Assembly: GCA_934272745.1 (NCBI GenBank)
Contig: CAKQSI010000006.1
Location: 10,695 to 74,694, forward strand
Source: an uncultured Clostridia bacterium
Lineage (GTDB): Bacteria > Bacillota > Clostridia > Christensenellales > Borkfalkiaceae
DNA length: 64,000 nt
Direction of reading: 5' to 3'
Positions 1 to 7,573 of the stretch are shown one piece after another (the first letter of the stretch is position 1; the number at the start of each line of letters is the position of its first letter). The notes beneath the pieces were generated by a model. It was not told where the DNA came from. It worked only from the letters and a program-made list of their open reading frames with translations, and ran no database searches. Made by a program: the position numbers and the translations under genes.

Positions 1-1
1 T

Positions 2-1000
2 ATGCCCACCATGCGGCTGAAGATCGCGGCGACGGTGTTTTTCTACGTGACCTATTTTTTGATGCTGACCAACATGTTCCGGGACTTTTCCGCCGTGGCG
101 ATCGCGAACATTTTTACGTCGTTCCTTCTGTACTGGTTCTTCTTTTTATTCGTCAATCTCTGCGCGGTTTACGTCGGGAAAACGCGTATGGAAAAAAAGA
201 ATCTGGAAGAAAGCCGCGCGCGCGAAGAAAAACTCCGGCAGGCGTATCTCGAACTGGAAAACGTCACCATTTTAAAGGAGCGCAACCGCATCGCGAAAGA
301 CATTCACGACAACGTCGGTCACGCCATCACCACCATCATCATGCAGACCGAAGCGGCGAAGATGTCCTTTTCTTCCGACCCGGAAAAGGCGCGGCGGTGC
401 GTCGTGGCGGCGAACCTGATGGCGGTAAACGCGCTCGAACAGATGCGGGCTTCCGTCCACTTACTCGGCGACAGTCCGGAAACGCTCGATCTTGCGGAAG
501 AACTCGGCAAAATCGTGCGGGACACTTCCGAGGGATCGGACGTCGTGATCCGTGCGGAAATCGACCCCGAAGTATCGAAACTGGACTACCGTCCGTCGCT
601 TTTGTTCCGCTCGGCGCTGAAAGAGGGGTTGAACAACGGCATTCGCCACGGCAAAGCCAACGCCTTTTTGTTCCGCATGAAAAAGACCGGAGCGGGCGCC
701 GATTTCTTCCTTTCCGACAACGGAGAGGGGGCGGAAAATTTTCAGCCGGGATTCGGCTTGTCCGGCATCGTGACGCAGTTCGGCGCATACGGATACGGGG
801 CGGAATTCTTCACCGAAAAGGGCGAAGGATTTGAAATGCATATTTTTAAAAAGACCGAAGATCCGCAAGCCGGCAGCTTTAAACCCGCCGACGGCAAAGA
901 CGACCCCAAGGCAGGCGAAAAAACCCCGCCCGAAGCGGCGGAAGCGCCCCAAAGTCCGGTTCCGGCAAATCCAGAAACCACGGGAGGGAAAAGTCTATGA
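2..1000 (+). CDS. NarL-family sensor histidine kinase (5' end at window edge)
   Basis: Membrane sensor kinase that would autophosphorylate and pass phosphate to the response regulator encoded next. Two or more hydrophobic segments lie in roughly residues 5-58, followed by a charged coiled-coil (60-95). The HisKA_3 dimerisation/phosphoacceptor motif ERNRIAKDIHDNVGH gives the likely phospho-His at residue 102. The HATPase domain shows an N-box (KEGLNNGIRHGKA, ~207-219), G1 DNGEG (239-243) and G2 GFGLSGI (250-256). After residue ~275 comes a Pro/Ala/Lys-rich low-complexity tail of ~55 residues that is not part of the kinase fold. The reading frame is open to the window edge, so more membrane segments may be missing. 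The stop overlaps the next start (ATGA), implying translational coupling. The signal is unknown. Confidence 0.9.
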   Translation: MPTMRLKIAATVFFYVTYFLMLTNMFRDFSAVAIANIFTSFLLYWFFFLFVNLCAVYVGKTRMEKKNLEESRAREEKLRQAYLELENVTILKERNRIAKDIHDNVGHAITTIIMQTEAAKMSFSSDPEKARRCVVAANLMAVNALEQMRASVHLLGDSPETLDLAEELGKIVRDTSEGSDVVIRAEIDPEVSKLDYRPSLLFRSALKEGLNNGIRHGKANAFLFRMKKTGAGADFFLSDNGEGAENFQPGFGLSGIVTQFGAYGYGAEFFTEKGEGFEMHIFKKTEDPQAGSFKPADGKDDPKAGEKTPPEAAEAPQSPVPANPETTGGKSL

Positions 1001-1644
1001 TCCGCGTTATGATTGCAGACGACCAGAAGGAACTTACCGACGGCATCCGCGCCGTACTCGAATGCGACCCCGAAATCCGCGTCGTGGGCGTTGCCCCCGG
1101 CGGCAAGGAACTTTTGGGACTTCTGAAAGACGCTTCCTGCGACCTGATTCTGATGGACGTCCGCATGCCGGGCATGAACGGCGTTCTCGCCACGCGGGAA
1201 GTAAAGCGGCTGTATCCGGAAATCAAAATCGTCATTCTGACCACGTTTGACGACAGCGAATATATTTTAGACGCCATGAACTACGGCGCCAGCGGCTATC
1301 TTTTGAAAGACACCGGCGGCGAAACGCTGATCGCTTCGGTGAAAAACGCGATGAAGGGCGAATTTGTTCTGCCCGCGCGCGTGGCGCAGAAGATCGCTTC
1401 CGCCGCGACCAAGGTCAAGCGCGACCGCGAGTTAACCCTGCGGGAAACGTTCGGTTTTTCCGACCGGGAAACCGAAATCGCGCTGATGATTTTAGAGGGG
1501 TTCAACAACCGGCAGATCGCTTCCGCCCTCATTTTGTCGGAAGGGACTTGCCGCAATTATATCTCCGCCGTGTACGAAAAGGTGGGCGCGGATTCCCGCC
1601 AGGAAGCCGCGGAAAAGATGAAGCAAGCCATCGGCGAAGGGTGA
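997..1644 (+). CDS. NarL/LuxR-family response regulator
   Basis: DNA-binding response regulator, partner of the overlapping kinase. The receiver domain has the acidic pocket D8/D9, phospho-acceptor D54 in LILMDVRMPGMNG, the conserved Thr in ILTTFDD and the Lys in GYLLKD. A LuxR-type helix-turn-helix follows (~150-195: FSDRETEIALMILEGFNNRQIA ... NYISAVYEKVG). The length, 215 aa, is normal for the family. Its stop overlaps the GTG start of the next small gene, so the three genes form one transcription unit. Target genes cannot be read from the window. Confidence 0.92.
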   Translation: MIRVMIADDQKELTDGIRAVLECDPEIRVVGVAPGGKELLGLLKDASCDLILMDVRMPGMNGVLATREVKRLYPEIKIVILTTFDDSEYILDAMNYGASGYLLKDTGGETLIASVKNAMKGEFVLPARVAQKIASAATKVKRDRELTLRETFGFSDRETEIALMILEGFNNRQIASALILSEGTCRNYISAVYEKVGADSRQEAAEKMKQAIGEG

Positions 1645-2036
1645 ACCGGATTATGAACCGGAAGAAAAGCGCCGCAGAAAGCGGCTTTTCGGGCGATATA
1701 ACCGAAACGTTCGGGCGTTTTCCGCCGGTCGGCATGCGGGAGTGCGCCGCTGCAACCCCCTCTTTTCGCCCGTTGCCTGCCGCCGCCCCACTTTCGGACG
1801 TGATTCTTATCAGCGACGATTATGCGCGGCTGGGGCTGAAAAAGGGATATATCGGCGTCGTCGTGGAAAACCGCACCCGAGAAAACGGACTTCTGATCGT
1901 CGATTTTTTTAATCCCGTTACGGGAGAAGAGATCGTTTCGCAGGCGGAGATCCGGGAAGGGGACTTCCGGCTCTATACCGGGACGGCGGAAGACGTGCGG
2001 GCGGGAAAAGAATTCCGCGCCCTGTTTCAAAAATAA
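1641..2036 (+). CDS. Small conserved-type hypothetical protein, third gene of the two-component operon
   Basis: 131-aa protein. A GTG at 1641 overlaps the regulator stop (GTGA), and an ATG at 1653 is an equally plausible start. The N-terminal ~50 residues look disordered. The C-terminal ~75 residues (ISDDYARLGLKKGYIGVVV ... GEEIVSQAEIREGDFRLYTG) have the look of a small beta-barrel/KOW-like fold and faintly recall the DUF4926 type. I do not recognise a function. Coupling to the kinase/regulator pair suggests a role in, or co-expression with, that pathway. Confidence 0.6.
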   Translation: MNRIMNRKKSAAESGFSGDITETFGRFPPVGMRECAAATPSFRPLPAAAPLSDVILISDDYARLGLKKGYIGVVVENRTRENGLLIVDFFNPVTGEEIVSQAEIREGDFRLYTGTAEDVRAGKEFRALFQK

Positions 2037-2274
2037 GGCGCCGGGTGAAGTTTTCGTTTGAAACGAAAGCCCGGGCGCAAACGATAAAGATACGCCCCGA
2101 TACGGCCGCCGAAACGGGAATTTTGAAGACGAAAACGCATACTGCTCCGCACGCGAGAATCTTGCCGGCGGGGTTTATAAAAAGAAAAAACGCCTACCGC
2201 AAAAGCCGTCTCCGCACGCGAGAATTGCGTGCTGCGCGTCTGCGAATTGCGCCGGCGCGGATTGTAAAGAATAC
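2037..2274. other. Gap with decayed duplicated segments
   Basis: No convincing gene. A 23-nt segment at about 2186-2208 recurs at 2275-2297 with one mismatch (the second copy is the left arm of the terminator), and CCGCACGCGAGAAT occurs twice (near 2147 and 2212). This looks like an eroded tandem duplication downstream of the two-component operon. Confidence 0.5.
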
Positions 2275-2313
2275 AAAAAACGCATACCGCAAAAGCCGCG
2301 GTATGCGTTTTTT
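2275..2313. terminator. Bidirectional rho-independent terminator
   Basis: Arms AAAAAACGCATACCGC (2275-2290) and its exact complement (2298-2313) enclose a 7-nt loop. A- and T-runs flank the stem on both sides, so it can end the two-component operon (+) and the lipoprotein transcript (-). Confidence 0.85.
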
Positions 2314-2585
2314 AACTGTTTTTTATAAAATCCGGCAAAGTTCCGGCTAAGAGTTTGCGGCATTCCGCCCCGGTAAAACCGGCAGGCCGATACTTGCAAA
2401 ACGGGGAATTTCCGTTCGATAGTTCGGCGAAAATTACCGACAAGACGGCAGGCTGCCTAAAGTAAAGTCGGGCATTTCCCACACGGAAAACCAGTGGGAA
2501 ACGCCCGATTAAAACCGACGGTCGCCCCGATAAACCCGGGAGCCCGCCGCATGGTTCCGGCAAACTTTTGCCGGAGTTCAGCCGA

Positions 2586-2969
2586 TTACTGGCAGTCTTT
2601 TACGCCCTGTTTGGTGCCGACGTACAGCATTTTGCCCGATCTGCCGGACTTGACGTTTTCGTCTTTCTGATCTTTGAAGTAACGTTCTTTGATCTTCTGC
2701 AGGTCTTTTTCGGAATCTTTCGCCGAAGAAGCGTCCTTGAAGTAGACGACCATGACGGATTCGTTACCGTTGGTTCCCCAAACAACGTCGTCAACGTTTT
2801 TGAACATTGCGCGGACAACAGCGGCAGCTACAGTGTTATCGACGACGTAGCCGGCGTCTTTCAGGTTGGCGGTTGCCTTGTCGGCAGTGGACGGCATACA
2901 GCCGGCGAACATTGCAACGCCGAGTACGAGGACGATCGCAAGGGACAGACTTTTAACCATCTTTTTCAT
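2586..2969 (-). CDS. Small putative lipoprotein
   Basis: 127-aa exported protein. The start at 2969 is set by an AAAGGAG ribosome site 7 nt upstream, so longer in-frame starts are rejected. The N-terminus is MKK, then a hydrophobic stretch and the lipobox-like LGVAMFAGC, predicting lipidation at Cys23. The mature part is a compact, charged domain (GYVVDNTVAAAVVRAMF ... SVMVVYFKDASSAK) of unknown function. It has its own promoter (TTGCTT/TATGAT, 3025-3053). I recognise no family. Confidence 0.75.
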   Translation of the reverse strand: MKKMVKSLSLAIVLVLGVAMFAGCMPSTADKATANLKDAGYVVDNTVAAAVVRAMFKNVDDVVWGTNGNESVMVVYFKDASSAKDSEKDLQKIKERYFKDQKDENVKSGRSGKMLYVGTKQGVKDCQ

Positions 2970-3024
2970 AGCAATTCTCCTTTTGTTTCTGGCGGGGAAC
3001 TCCCTCGCCGTATTTGCAAAAGAC

Positions 3025-3053
3025 ATCATACCATCTTTTTCTAAGAAAAGCAA
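3025..3053 (-). promoter_or_regulatory. Sigma-A-type promoter of the lipoprotein gene
   Basis: On the minus strand TTGCTT (3053-3048), a 17-nt spacer, then TATGAT (3030-3025). It leaves a ~50-nt leader before the gene start at 2969. Confidence 0.7.
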
Positions 3054-3272
3054 CAAAAAAGCGATTAAAACCGGGGTTTTCTATAATTTTGGCAAAAGAT
3101 GTGTTTTTTCGTGCGGGAAAGCGGTGCGGCGAAAAATTTTCCGCTTGCGACAAAACCGCCCGGCGCCCCGAAAAGTTTTATAAAAAGCGAAAGCAAAAGC
3201 CGCAGTTTCGACCGGATTTTCCCCTTTTTGACAAAAGAAGTATCGCTTTTTACGGGTTTTTTCGGAAAACGC

Positions 3273-3301
3273 TTGCTTTTTCTTTGCTTTCGCGCTATAA
3301 T
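3273..3301 (+). promoter_or_regulatory. Sigma-A-type promoter of the cold-shock gene
   Basis: TTGCTT (3273-3278), a 17-nt spacer, TATAAT (3296-3301). The resulting ~95-nt leader before the csp ATG fits the long 5' leaders usual for cold-shock mRNAs. Confidence 0.8.
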
Positions 3302-3404
3302 ACAAGCAGTATTCTGAATTAAAAAATTGATCCCTGCGGCGGGCGACTGTTGCAGTTCGTTCCTTTTCTATTTTAGGATAACTATCTAATGGAGGTACCG
3401 AAGC

Positions 3405-3617
3405 ATGAATCATGGTACTGTAAAATGGTTTAACGAAGCAAAAGGTTTTGGATTCATTTCCAATGACGACGGTTCCGGTGACGTTTTCGTTCACTTTTCC
3501 GCAATCGTCGGCACCGGCTTTAAGACGTTGAAAGACGGACAGAAAGTCACTTTCGACACCGAGCCCGATCCGAAAGACAGCAAAAAACTGCGTGCAGTCA
3601 ACGTTTGCGCCGAATAA
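3405..3617 (+). CDS. Cold-shock protein, CspA family
   Basis: 70-aa single cold-shock domain that binds single-stranded RNA/DNA and acts as an RNA chaperone. Both RNA-binding motifs are intact: RNP1 KGFGFIS and RNP2 VFVHFSAI. It opens with the usual [14 protein letters not shown] strong GGAGGT site precedes the ATG. It is monocistronic, with a good promoter, a ~95-nt leader and a terminator immediately after, which suits a highly expressed stress protein. Length and sequence are ordinary for the family. Confidence 0.97.
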   Translation: MNHGTVKWFNEAKGFGFISNDDGSGDVFVHFSAIVGTGFKTLKDGQKVTFDTEPDPKDSKKLRAVNVCAE

Positions 3618-3648
3618 GGCAAAGCGTTTATACGCAAATTGAGAAAGA

Positions 3649-3677
3649 GGCAGATCCGTTTCGGGTCTGCCTTTTTT
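3649..3677 (+). terminator. Rho-independent terminator of the cold-shock gene
   Basis: GGCAGATCC (3649-3657), loop, GGGTCTGCC (3663-3671), then TTTTTT. Confidence 0.9.
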
Positions 3678-3753
3678 GTGCTTGCATTTGCATTATTTTA
3701 AGTCCGCGTCCGTCTTGGCACCGGAATTTCATTCCCGGCAGTTAAAGGCGTCT

Positions 3754-3835
3754 GCTAAGCCGCGTTATCTTTAAGTTTTTCGCTGAGCCGCGTTATCTTC
3801 AAGTTTTTCGCTAAGCGCCGTTATCTTTCAAAATC
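3754..3835. repeat. Three tandem ~28-bp repeats overlapping the end of the glycerate kinase gene
   Basis: Copies at 3754-3781, 3782-3809 and 3810-3835, each beginning GCTAAG/GCTGAG and containing CGTTATCTT. The third copy covers the stop codon of the minus-strand gene. The other two look like duplications of the gene end into the downstream gap. Confidence 0.75.
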
Positions 3836-5476
3836 TTTTGCAAAATCCCTTGCTGCGGCAAGGATCGCCTTCCTTAGCGAAAGGGCAAACAGTTCTTCCG
3901 CACGCGACATACACTCGAAAACGTTCGGGCAAAGTCCGGTCAAAAGAAAAACGCCTTCAACCTCTTCCGGCAATACGGTGCCCGGCGCAATGCCGCCCGC
4001 AACGAGGTAAAGCGGTTTTTGGAACGCCTTGCAAAGCGCGGCGATTTTTCCCACGGCTTTGCCGGTAAACGACGTTTCGTCGATCCACCCTTCGCCGGAG
4101 ATAACCGCGTCCGCTTCCCGCAATTTTTCCTCGTAATTCTGCCGCAGAAAGAGTTCCGAAAGTCCGTTTTTATACTCGCCGCCAAGCACGGAAAGCAGGG
4201 CAAATCCCAGTCCGCCGGCGGCTCCGGTACCTTTGCCGCAGGCGCCGCCCGGTTTTGTTTCTTTGCTGATAGCGCCGATCGGTTTGGTTTCTTTGCTGAT
4301 AGCGCCGCCCGCCGTATCGCCTTTGCCGGTGGCACCTTCCGCACCCGTCTTACCGTCAAAAGCGCCGCCGGACGGATTTTCCGCCGGGGCGGAAAGTACG
4401 TCCGCCGCAGGGATTTCGTTTGTTGGGTTGAAGGGTAAATGCGCCGAATGAAAAACGCCCGCCGCACCGCTGCAAACACCTGCAAAATTTTCACTCTCTG
4501 TTCCCGATTTCAGGGGGACGTCCCCCCGTTTTTCGGAACCGGGCAGGGCTTTCAGCCGACAGACTTCCTGCAAGGCGCAGGCGGAAAATCCGGCAAGCGC
4601 GCCTTCCAGAAAGCGCTTGCCGCCCGTGCTTGCCCCCTTTTGCGCCGCAAAAAGAGCAACTGCGCCGGCTTCCCCCAAAAGGGGCGCTTCCGTATCGCAA
4701 AGGACGGTCAGCTTCTTTCCGTTTAACGCGGAAGCAAGCGCCGAAAAATCGCAGCGCCTCACGTAAGGCAGGTCGGAGGGGAGATAGCCGGTTTTTCTGC
4801 CGTAGGCGTCGAAATATTCCGCGCCCAGCGCCGCCAAAAGTCCCGCGCCGCCGTCCACCGTGCCCGTGCCGCCTAAGCCTATGCAAAGTTCGGTTACGTC
4901 GCCGTCTTTTGCGGCAAGCAAAAGCAGTTCTCCAAGTCCGTAGGAAGTAAACGAAAGCAGGGCGTCTTCCTTGCGGTTTTCCACGGAAATGCCGCAGCAG
5001 TCCGCGGCGTCGAGATACGCCGCGCCGCCCGAAACAAGGTAGTACGCCTGCTTTTTTCTGCCGTTTTTGCCGGTCACGACCACCGTCTTTTTTCGGGTGT
5101 CCTGCCCGTAAGTAAACGCGCGCTTCGTCCCCTCGCCCCCGTCGCCGACGGGAACGGCTTCAATTATAATGGGGTCGGGATTTTGTATAACGGGGTTGGG
5201 ATTTTGCTCGGTTTCCGAAGAACGAGGCGAATTTCCCCGTTCGTCTTCCACGGCAGGGGATTGCGTCTTTTGTTCATCTTCCGCGGCAGGAAGGCAGGGG
5301 GCTGCTGCTTTTTCCTCGGCAAGAGGGAGCGGCTCCTTTTCGTTTTCCGCGGCAGGGGATTGCGCCGGTTGCCCGGCTTCCACGCCCAACTCCTTTTCCA
5401 CCCGTTTCGCGATCCGGCAAGCGGAAGCAGACGAAAGGCTGCCCTTGAAACTGTCGATTGCAATAAAAAGTTTCAT
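3821..5476 (-). CDS. Glycerate kinase (GarK/GlxK type) with two low-complexity insertions
   Basis: ATP-dependent glycerate kinase of the GarK/GlxK family, producing a phosphoglycerate for lower glycolysis. Conserved blocks are clear: MKLFIAIDSFKGSLSSA at the N-terminus, VPVGDGGEGT, LCIGLGGTGTVDGGAGLLAALGA, DTEAPLLGEAGA, GAAGGLGFALL and AVISGEGWIDETSFTGKAV. The protein is 551 aa against about 370-390 usual for the family. The excess is two Ala/Pro/Glu/Gly-rich inserts at about residues 33-108 and 310-410. The second contains a 30-nt DNA repeat (4251-4280 and 4281-4310) encoding GAISKETKP twice. An AGGAGG-like site precedes the start. The frame stays open through both inserts, so it is probably functional with surface loops. 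Confidence 0.9.
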   Translation of the reverse strand: MKLFIAIDSFKGSLSSASACRIAKRVEKELGVEAGQPAQSPAAENEKEPLPLAEEKAAAPCLPAAEDEQKTQSPAVEDERGNSPRSSETEQNPNPVIQNPDPIIIEAVPVGDGGEGTKRAFTYGQDTRKKTVVVTGKNGRKKQAYYLVSGGAAYLDAADCCGISVENRKEDALLSFTSYGLGELLLLAAKDGDVTELCIGLGGTGTVDGGAGLLAALGAEYFDAYGRKTGYLPSDLPYVRRCDFSALASALNGKKLTVLCDTEAPLLGEAGAVALFAAQKGASTGGKRFLEGALAGFSACALQEVCRLKALPGSEKRGDVPLKSGTESENFAGVCSGAAGVFHSAHLPFNPTNEIPAADVLSAPAENPSGGAFDGKTGAEGATGKGDTAGGAISKETKPIGAISKETKPGGACGKGTGAAGGLGFALLSVLGGEYKNGLSELFLRQNYEEKLREADAVISGEGWIDETSFTGKAVGKIAALCKAFQKPLYLVAGGIAPGTVLPEEVEGVFLLTGLCPNVFECMSRAEELFALSLRKAILAAARDFAKDFER

Positions 5477-5948
5477 AACCCCTCCGGAAAGCGACCGTTT
5501 TGCGCGCCTCGCGATTTCTTTTCGGTTTTCCCTTTCAAAAATACTTCGCGGTTTTTACGTTCCTCCCTTATTATAGAAAAAGGCGGGCGCCTTGTCAATA
5601 CAATCGTCGCGCATTGTCCAATTCACCTTCGCGCAATCGCCGCGCTTCGTTTAAAACCGTCTTTACGTCCGCTTGTCTCCTTTCGGCAACCCTCTGCATG
5701 TAACAGAAACTGCCAATGCCGGACTCTTTCCCGGTTGGGAAGGCGCTTTCTCTTTTCTTGTCAGGCAGTTTTCCCTGCCGGCAGGGAAAACTGCCGCCGA
5801 TCTTTTTCAAAACCGCACGAAAAATCGCTCTGTCTTTTCAAAAACGCACGGGAAAACGACTCGCCTTTTCAAAAACGCAAAAAAAACCGAAAAACTGCGC
5901 GTTTCTCTTTGACATTTCCTTTTTCCTGTGCTAAAATAGGTGGGCAAT
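5477..5948. other. Gap with a loopless perfect palindrome, no gene seen
   Basis: Frames here are open but show no family resemblance and no ribosome sites. The only strong structure is the palindrome at 5764-5795. Around 5815-5880 the phrase 'TTTTCAAAAACGCA' recurs two to three times with variation, another local repeat. Confidence 0.5.
5764..5795. repeat. Perfect 32-bp palindrome without a loop
   Basis: GGCAGTTTTCCCTGCC (5764-5779) is followed directly by its exact reverse complement (5780-5795). There is no T-run, so it is not a typical terminator. It could be a protein-binding palindrome or a cruciform/REP-like element. Confidence 0.75.
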
Positions 5949-6025
5949 CGGGGTGTAGCGCAGTTTGGTAGCGCGCTTGAATGGGGTTCAAGAGGTCGCA
6001 AGTTCGATTCTTGTCACTCCGACCA
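5949..6025 (+). tRNA. tRNA-Pro (GGG)
   Basis: Cloverleaf with acceptor CGGGGTG/CACTCCG, D-loop AGCGCAGTTTGGTAGCGC, anticodon stem CTTGA/TCAAG with loop ATGGGGT (anticodon GGG at 5983-5985), T-arm with GTTCGATTC, and encoded CCA. A terminator follows at once. Confidence 0.95.
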
Positions 6026-6029
6026 TCTG

Positions 6030-6068
6030 ATCGGCGAAACTTCGTTACGAGGTTTCGCCGATTTTTTT
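6030..6068 (+). terminator. Terminator of tRNA-Pro
   Basis: ATCGGCGAAAC (6030-6040) pairs with GTTTCGCCGAT (6052-6062), followed by seven T. Confidence 0.9.
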
Positions 6069-6187
6069 GCGAAAATCTCCGATTCTTACTTCTTACAGGC
6101 TGTGCGGCTTGCACAAAAAACACCTTCCCCGTCTTCGGGGAACCCTTTTCGGCAGGAAGCCGCCGTTTCGATCCACCGGAGGCGTTT

Positions 6188-6988
6188 ATGTGGATTTTAC
6201 TCGCCGTACTTTCGGCATTCTTTGCCGGCGTGACTACCGTTCTTGCAAAACGCGGAATCAAAAATGCGGATTCCGACGTTTCGACGGCGATCCGAACCGG
6301 CGTGGTTCTTTTGATGGCGTTTTTGATGACCGTGGTTTCCGGCTCGCTCGGCGGGTTGAAAGCGGTCGGCGGCAAAAATCTGCTGTTTCTCGTCCTGTCG
6401 GGCTTCGCTACGGGCGCTTCCTGGCTGTGCTATTTCAAGGCGCTGAAAGACGGCGACGTCAGCAAGGTCGTTCCCATCGACAAATCGTCCGCCGTGATGA
6501 CCATGCTGCTATCTTTTCTTCTGTTTTCCGAAAAGGCGACCGTGGCAAAAATTTGCGGCATGGTGCTGGTTGCCGTCGGAATCTTTCTGATGATCGAAAC
6601 CAAAAAGAAGCCGACACCTCCCGCGCCCTTGCCGGCAGGAGCCGCAGGGGCGGATCCGGCGACCCCGAAAGGGAAACCCGCTGACAATGCCGGGGTAAAA
6701 AACGGCGCCGCCTTGCAGGAACCGAAGAGGGCGGCTGTCGGAAACGACGCACTTTCCTCTATGCCGCAGGCGGGCGCTTTTGAAACCAGCGCGCAGATTT
6801 CAACCCTGCAGACGGGCGCTTTTGTAGACGGCGCGCAGAATTCGGCCGCGCAGGCGGGCGCTTTTGAAACCGGCGCACAGGATTCAACCCTGCAGACGGG
6901 CGCTGCCGCAAACGAAGCGGCGCTTCCCGCAAAAAAAGCCGCGGCTGGCTGTGGTACGCGCTGCTTTCGGCAGTGTTCGCCACGCTGA
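6188..6988 (+). CDS. EamA/DMT-type transporter, first half plus repetitive linker
   Basis: Inner-membrane permease of the drug/metabolite transporter superfamily, N-terminal repeat. The start at 6188 follows GGAGGCG. About five membrane segments run to residue ~140, including FATGASWLCYFKALKDGDVSKVVPIDKSSAVMT, typical of EamA. Then comes a Pro/Ala/Gln linker with a 42-nt unit repeated about four times from 6767 (QAGAFETSAQISTL and variants). The frame runs out just after an A7 run (6931-6937). The second EamA half continues in the -1 frame without a break, so the two halves probably make one ~390-aa ten-segment protein through slippage, or the run carries an indel. Confidence 0.8.
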   Translation: MWILLAVLSAFFAGVTTVLAKRGIKNADSDVSTAIRTGVVLLMAFLMTVVSGSLGGLKAVGGKNLLFLVLSGFATGASWLCYFKALKDGDVSKVVPIDKSSAVMTMLLSFLLFSEKATVAKICGMVLVAVGIFLMIETKKKPTPPAPLPAGAAGADPATPKGKPADNAGVKNGAALQEPKRAAVGNDALSSMPQAGAFETSAQISTLQTGAFVDGAQNSAAQAGAFETGAQDSTLQTGAAANEAALPAKKAAAGCGTRCFRQCSPR

Positions 6989-7356
6989 CTTCCGTCCTCG
7001 GCAAGGCGGGGATCGACGGCGTGGAATCCTCACTTGGTACCTTTATCCGCACGGCGGTCGTGCTGATCGTATCCTGGGCGCTGGTAGTTGTCAAAGGCAA
7101 GGGCGGAGAGGTCAAAAAAATCTCCGGGCGCGACCTCGTGTTCATTCTGCTTTCCGGCTTCGCTACGGGCGCTTCCTGGCTGTGCTATTTCAAGGCTCTG
7201 AAAGACGGCGTCCTTTCCGCCGTCACCGCGATCGACAAATGCAGCGTTGCGTTTTCGGTCGGGCTGTCCGTACTGCTGTTCCGCGAAAAAATTTCGCTCC
7301 GCGCCTTTATCGGACTTCTGATTCTGCTCGGCGGAACGCTTTGTATGCTATCTTGA
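6937..7356 (+). CDS. EamA/DMT-type transporter, second half (-1 frame continuation)
   Basis: C-terminal EamA repeat: WLWYALLSAVFATLTSVLGKAGI ... FATGASWLCYFKALKDGVLSAVTAIDKCSVAFSV ... FIGLLILLGGTLCMLS. It is nearly a copy of the first half. The first membrane helix is encoded upstream of the earliest usable start (GTG 6973), so independent initiation would truncate it. Reading from the first half with a -1 slip at A AAA AAA (6931-6937) gives KKSRGWLWYALLS, exactly the expected helix. I therefore treat it as the 3' part of the same gene. A strong hairpin at 7377-7424 ends the unit. Confidence 0.75.
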   Translation, partial: SRGWLWYALLSAVFATLTSVLGKAGIDGVESSLGTFIRTAVVLIVSWALVVVKGKGGEVKKISGRDLVFILLSGFATGASWLCYFKALKDGVLSAVTAIDKCSVAFSVGLSVLLFREKISLRAFIGLLILLGGTLCMLS

Positions 7357-7376
7357 TTTCCGGGCAAATTTCAGGG

Positions 7377-7424
7377 GGAAGGTTCCCGATTTTGCATAAC
7401 GGTAGTCAAAATCGGGAACCTTCC
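7377..7424 (+). terminator. Long perfect hairpin downstream of the transporter
   Basis: An 18-nt arm (7377-7394) and its exact complement (7407-7424) enclose a 12-nt loop. Only a weak T-rich tail follows, so termination is likely but not certain. Confidence 0.65.
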
Positions 7425-7573
7425 TCGTTTCCTGACGAAAATTTTTCTTCAAAAAACCGGGCGGAATCCCCCCTCTCTCGCGGGGCGCGATCTCAAAATA
7501 AATATAACGCCAACTCTCGCCGGCAAAAGCCGCGACTTTCCCTCGCCGCAGCGCGAAAATTCTTCTGCAACTT

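Noticed and set aside
2045..2350. 101-aa Arg/Lys-rich frame
   Set aside because: It runs through a terminator and duplicated segments, has no ribosome site and no domain-like sequence.
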